A DNA stretch of 6,354 nucleotides, from assembly GCA_031257655.1 (NCBI GenBank), contig JAIROF010000223.1:1-6354 (forward strand), given 5' to 3'. This document shows, one piece after another, positions 3,566 to 6,354 of this stretch. Source of the stretch: Prevotellaceae bacterium (lineage in GTDB: Bacteria; Bacteroidota; Bacteroidia; Bacteroidales; UBA932). The notes under the pieces are model-generated. The model had not been told where the DNA came from and searched no databases. It saw only the letters and a program-made list of their open reading frames with translations. Every line of letters begins with the position of its first letter. The first letter of the stretch is position 1. Made by a program: the position numbers and the translations under genes.

Positions 3566-6354
3566 ATGTTCATATTCAATAGTTTATTCAACCGCCAAAG
3601 GTTGGATAATTCTCATATTAACTCGAAAAACATCGGAAGCATAAAAAAGTTTTTTGTGCTGCTGCTCTGCAGCTGCGCAACCGCGAGCATAGCGCTTGCC
3701 CAAACCTCCGGCAGGTGCGGAGCAAGCTGCAAGTGGGACATCACCGGCAGCGGCGACAACTTGACCCTGACCATTAGCGGGTCCGGTGCGATGACAGATT
3801 ACAGGCACTTCAGAGATACCCCATGGGCATCTTTCGCAGGCAATATTAAAGCTGGAGTTATAGGGTCGGGAGTAACAAACATTGGCAGCTTTACTTTTAG
3901 CGAATGTTCCACGCTGACCTCCGTTAGCATTCCTACGACTGTGACGCGCATTGGCCACTTCGCTTTTCGCGAATGCTCTGCGCTGCCCTCCTTTACCATT
4001 CCTAAAAATGTGCCATATATCGAGGATGGGGTTTTTTATGGATGTAGCAGTTTGACCTCCATTACTTTGCCAGAAAGCCTGATGGGTATCGGCGCCTACG
4101 GTTTTGCCACCTGTAACAGGCTGAAATCCATTACCATTCCAAAAGGGGTGAAACTTGGCCATGCGGCTTTTATGTATTGCGATAGCTTGACCTCCGTTAC
4201 CCTTTCCGAGGGGGTGACATTTGATTACAATGGCGCAACTTTTTCACTCTGCGGCCAGCTGAAGACGGTTATCAACTTGAGTGAGGCGCCACAAGTGATA
4301 GAAGCGAACCTTTTTTTTACGAGACCTACTTCTTCAATTACCTTACTTGTTCCACCCCGGTTGCTCTCTATCTACAAAGCAACTAAGGTGTGGCAAGATT
4401 TTAACGTATTGCCCTACAAAGGCCTCGTCACCGCGTCGGATTTTAGCGGAGCAAAGGACAGCAGCGTGATTTACGACGGCTCTCCGCATGGCATTGGCGC
4501 GGTAAAGCTGAGGTTCGAATTTGCCGATGCGTGCTCCGTTGTGGGACCCTACTATACGGGCGTGAACGGTACACGCTACGCCAAGACAACGGCGCTCCCC
4601 ACCGGCGTGGGCACGTACTCCGTTTCGGCCGGCATAGATTACACAGCCGCTTCGGGCTTTCGGGACACCAGCATTGCGGTGGGGACGCTGACCATCCGCA
4701 AGGCGATGCCAACGAAGGGGCACTTCAGCATAGCGTCGAGCGGCGGGCTAACCTGCAGCTACGACGGAGCTGCTCATACCGTTACGGCGTCGCTGAAGGA
4801 CGGCAAGCTCGGCGGCCTGGGGGCAGTGACGGTGAAGTACAACGGCCGGTCGACGGACAGCCCCGTTGGCGCAGGCGTTTACAACATTGCGGTGAACATC
4901 ACGGAGGGGGAGAACTTCAGCGCGGTTACCGATCTCTGGCTTGGCAAGCTCACCATCAACAAGATTAAGCCAGCGGCGGAGCACCTCTCCTACCCGGCAA
5001 GCGCCAGCGCTACCTACGACGGCTTGCCGCACGCCGTTTCCGTGTCGCCAAAGGAGGACAAGTACGACGGCATGGGCGCCATCACGGTGAAGTACAACGG
5101 AAGCGTCACCCCTCCCGTCGGCGCGGGCGAGTACACCGTTTCGGCGGACGTTGCCGATGGGCTGAACTTCGACAGCGTAAGCGGGCTTTCGCTGGGGAAG
5201 CTCGCCATCCGCTACAGCGTCACCTTTGAGAGCAGCGGGGGCAGCGCCGTTGACGCCCAGGCGGTGCTGCCCGGCGGCGTTGCCACCGCCCCCGCCGCCC
5301 CAACAAAGGCGAGCAACACCTTTGCCGGGTGGTACAGCGACGCGGGGCTTACCAAGCTGTGGAACTTCCCCATCGACAAGGTGACCGGCAACATGAAGCT
5401 CTACGCGCGCTGGATTGGCAGCGGAATAACCACCTACACGGTATCCTTTAACAGCAACGAGGGCAGCGCCGTCGACGCCCAGACGGTGGCGAAAGATGGC
5501 ACGGTGGTGCGCCCGGCAAACCCGACAAAAGCGAGCAACACCTTTGCCGGATGGTACGGCGATGCCAACTTTACCAAGCTTTGGAGCTTCGCCGCCGACA
5601 AGGTGACCGCAAACATGACGCTCTACGCAAGGTGGATTAGCGCTACGATACCCTACACGGCATCCGTAGACAGCAGCGTGACCTACGACGGCTCGCCGCA
5701 TGGCGTTGGCCCCCTGACGCTAAGCCCCCAATTTGCCGGCGCAGGCGCCGTCACGGCAACCTACTACACCGGCGTGAGCGGCGCCGCCTACGCCAAAACC
5801 ACCGCTGCCCCCACCAACGCGGGCGTCTACGCCCTTACGGTGGATATCGACTTTGACGAAAATACGAGCTTGCGCGATACCAGCGTGGCGGTGGGAACGC
5901 TCACCATCCGCAAAGCTGCGCCGGCGGAGCTGCACCTTTCCTTCGCGCCGGACAGCAGCCTCACCTACGACGGGTTGCCGCACGACGTGCCGGTGACGAA
6001 AAAAGGAACCCCCTACAGCGGCATGGGCAGCATCACGGTGAAGTACAACGTTAAGCGAACGGAAAAACCCGTCAACGCAGGCGTGTACGACATTACGGTG
6101 AATATTAGCGAAGGTACAAACTTCAGCGCCGCCACCGATCTCTGGCTGGGAACGCTCACCATCAACAAGCTCACCCCGGCGGCGGAGCACCTTGTCTATA
6201 CGCCAAGCGTCAGCGTTGGCTACGACGGTTCGCCGCACGCCTTTTCCGTGCTGCCGGACGACAGCCGCTACAGCGGCATGGGCGCTATCACGGTGAAGTA
6301 CGACGGAAGCGTAGCCCCGCCCGTCAACGCGGGCAAGTACGCCGTTACGGTGGA
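3566..6354 (+). CDS. BspA-like LRR plus MBG/InlB-repeat surface protein (3' truncated by window edge)
   Basis: The frame is open from ATG 3566 to the right edge, giving 929 complete codons and no stop. An in-frame TAA at 3551 and the absence of another ATG before codon 76 support this start. Residues 27-45 form a Sec signal peptide (KKFFVLLL core, cleavage likely after IALA), preceded by an unusually long n-region. Residues 49-79 match the N-terminal motif of BspA-like proteins (GRCGASCKW, then LTISGSGAMTDY). LRR_5 repeats span about 98-262 (SVSIPTTVTRIGHFAF, SITLPESLMGIGAYGF) and close with the usual VPPRLLSIYKATKVWQDF cap near 262-280. Then come MBG repeats at about 303-380, 381-466 and 467-550, InlB-B/Flg_new repeats at 551-618 and 624-692, and MBG repeats at 703-784, 785-868 and 869 onward. 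By analogy with the upstream paralogue it probably ends in a T9SS sorting domain beyond the window. LRR heads of this class often bind host or partner-cell proteins, but the ligand here is unknown. Confidence 0.94.
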   Translation, partial: MFIFNSLFNRQRLDNSHINSKNIGSIKKFFVLLLCSCATASIALAQTSGRCGASCKWDITGSGDNLTLTISGSGAMTDYRHFRDTPWASFAGNIKAGVIGSGVTNIGSFTFSECSTLTSVSIPTTVTRIGHFAFRECSALPSFTIPKNVPYIEDGVFYGCSSLTSITLPESLMGIGAYGFATCNRLKSITIPKGVKLGHAAFMYCDSLTSVTLSEGVTFDYNGATFSLCGQLKTVINLSEAPQVIEANLFFTRPTSSITLLVPPRLLSIYKATKVWQDFNVLPYKGLVTASDFSGAKDSSVIYDGSPHGIGAVKLRFEFADACSVVGPYYTGVNGTRYAKTTALPTGVGTYSVSAGIDYTAASGFRDTSIAVGTLTIRKAMPTKGHFSIASSGGLTCSYDGAAHTVTASLKDGKLGGLGAVTVKYNGRSTDSPVGAGVYNIAVNITEGENFSAVTDLWLGKLTINKIKPAAEHLSYPASASATYDGLPHAVSVSPKEDKYDGMGAITVKYNGSVTPPVGAGEYTVSADVADGLNFDSVSGLSLGKLAIRYSVTFESSGGSAVDAQAVLPGGVATAPAAPTKASNTFAGWYSDAGLTKLWNFPIDKVTGNMKLYARWIGSGITTYTVSFNSNEGSAVDAQTVAKDGTVVRPANPTKASNTFAGWYGDANFTKLWSFAADKVTANMTLYARWISATIPYTASVDSSVTYDGSPHGVGPLTLSPQFAGAGAVTATYYTGVSGAAYAKTTAAPTNAGVYALTVDIDFDENTSLRDTSVAVGTLTIRKAAPAELHLSFAPDSSLTYDGLPHDVPVTKKGTPYSGMGSITVKYNVKRTEKPVNAGVYDITVNISEGTNFSAATDLWLGTLTINKLTPAAEHLVYTPSVSVGYDGSPHAFSVLPDDSRYSGMGAITVKYDGSVAPPVNAGKYAVTV
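5216..5638 (+). repeat. Tandem InlB-B/Flg_new repeat pair inside the downstream gene
   Basis: Two copies of a roughly 68-residue repeat, offset by 222 bases (74 codons). Shared segments include GSAVDAQ, PTKASNTFAGWY, TKLW and LYARWI. The family is a small beta-sheet module found in internalin B and many Bacteroidota surface proteins. The upstream gene has a single copy at 765-971. Confidence 0.85.
5673..6354 (+). repeat. Long direct repeat, copy 2 (second MBG a-b-c block of the downstream gene)
   Basis: Partner of 1-682 in the same orientation and same reading register relative to its gene. This copy keeps the repeat consensus better: it has NAG-x-Y in the second and third MBG domains, where copy 1 has NAD-x-Y and NMG-x-Y. 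Confidence 0.95.

Noticed and set aside
3584..4162. Minus-strand ORF of 192 codons under the LRR region
   Set aside because: Antisense to a well-supported LRR domain. Its internal repetition (NGGQR, FAKS) just mirrors the LRR periodicity.
4748..6238. Minus-strand ORFs of 317 and 172 codons (4748-5701, 5720-6238)
   Set aside because: Antisense shadows of the MBG/InlB repeats, with the same composition and motifs as the 376-codon shadow in the upstream gene.

Overview
The window looks like Bacteroidota DNA, most likely order Bacteroidales. Four things point there: a type IX secretion (T9SS) C-terminal sorting domain on the first gene, BspA/LRR_5-type leucine-rich repeats on the second, a close match to the Bacteroidota promoter consensus (TTTG-N20-TATCTTTG), and A-rich start-codon surroundings without an obvious Shine-Dalgarno sequence. 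No genus can be named from this sequence alone.

Layout. Bases 1-1730 are the 3' end of a large surface-protein gene on the + strand: three MBG/YDG-type beta-sandwich repeats, one InlB-B/Flg_new repeat, an unassigned region and a T9SS sorting domain. Bases 1731-3565 are a long AT-rich spacer with no convincing complete gene. It is packed with repeats: a terminator-like hairpin (1787-1820), a cluster of REP-like 'CGTCCCTACGGGACG' palindromes (about 1872-2212), a 7-bp microsatellite (2156-2190), a roughly 391-bp imperfect palindrome (2409-2799), and a 309-bp MITE-like element (3227-3535) with 16-bp terminal inverted repeats, a 4-bp target duplication, a promoter and a 45-codon ORF that may be a transposase N-terminus. 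Bases 3566-6354 are the 5' part of a second surface-protein gene, also +, which runs off the right edge: signal peptide, LRR head, three MBG repeats, two InlB-B repeats and three more MBG repeats.

How it fits together. The two genes are tandem paralogues. Bases 1-682 align without any gap to 5673-6354, at about 91% identity by hand count. The MBG domains always come in the same a-b-c order followed by InlB-B repeats, so these proteins appear to grow by copying a block of about 250 residues. Both are expected to cross the outer membrane through the T9SS and act at the cell surface; ligand and role cannot be read from the sequence. The MITE-like element lies just 30 bases upstream of the second gene's start codon and carries the best promoter in the window, pointing at that gene. 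No rRNA, tRNA, CRISPR array or enzyme gene was seen. The long antisense ORFs are shadows of the GC-rich repeats.
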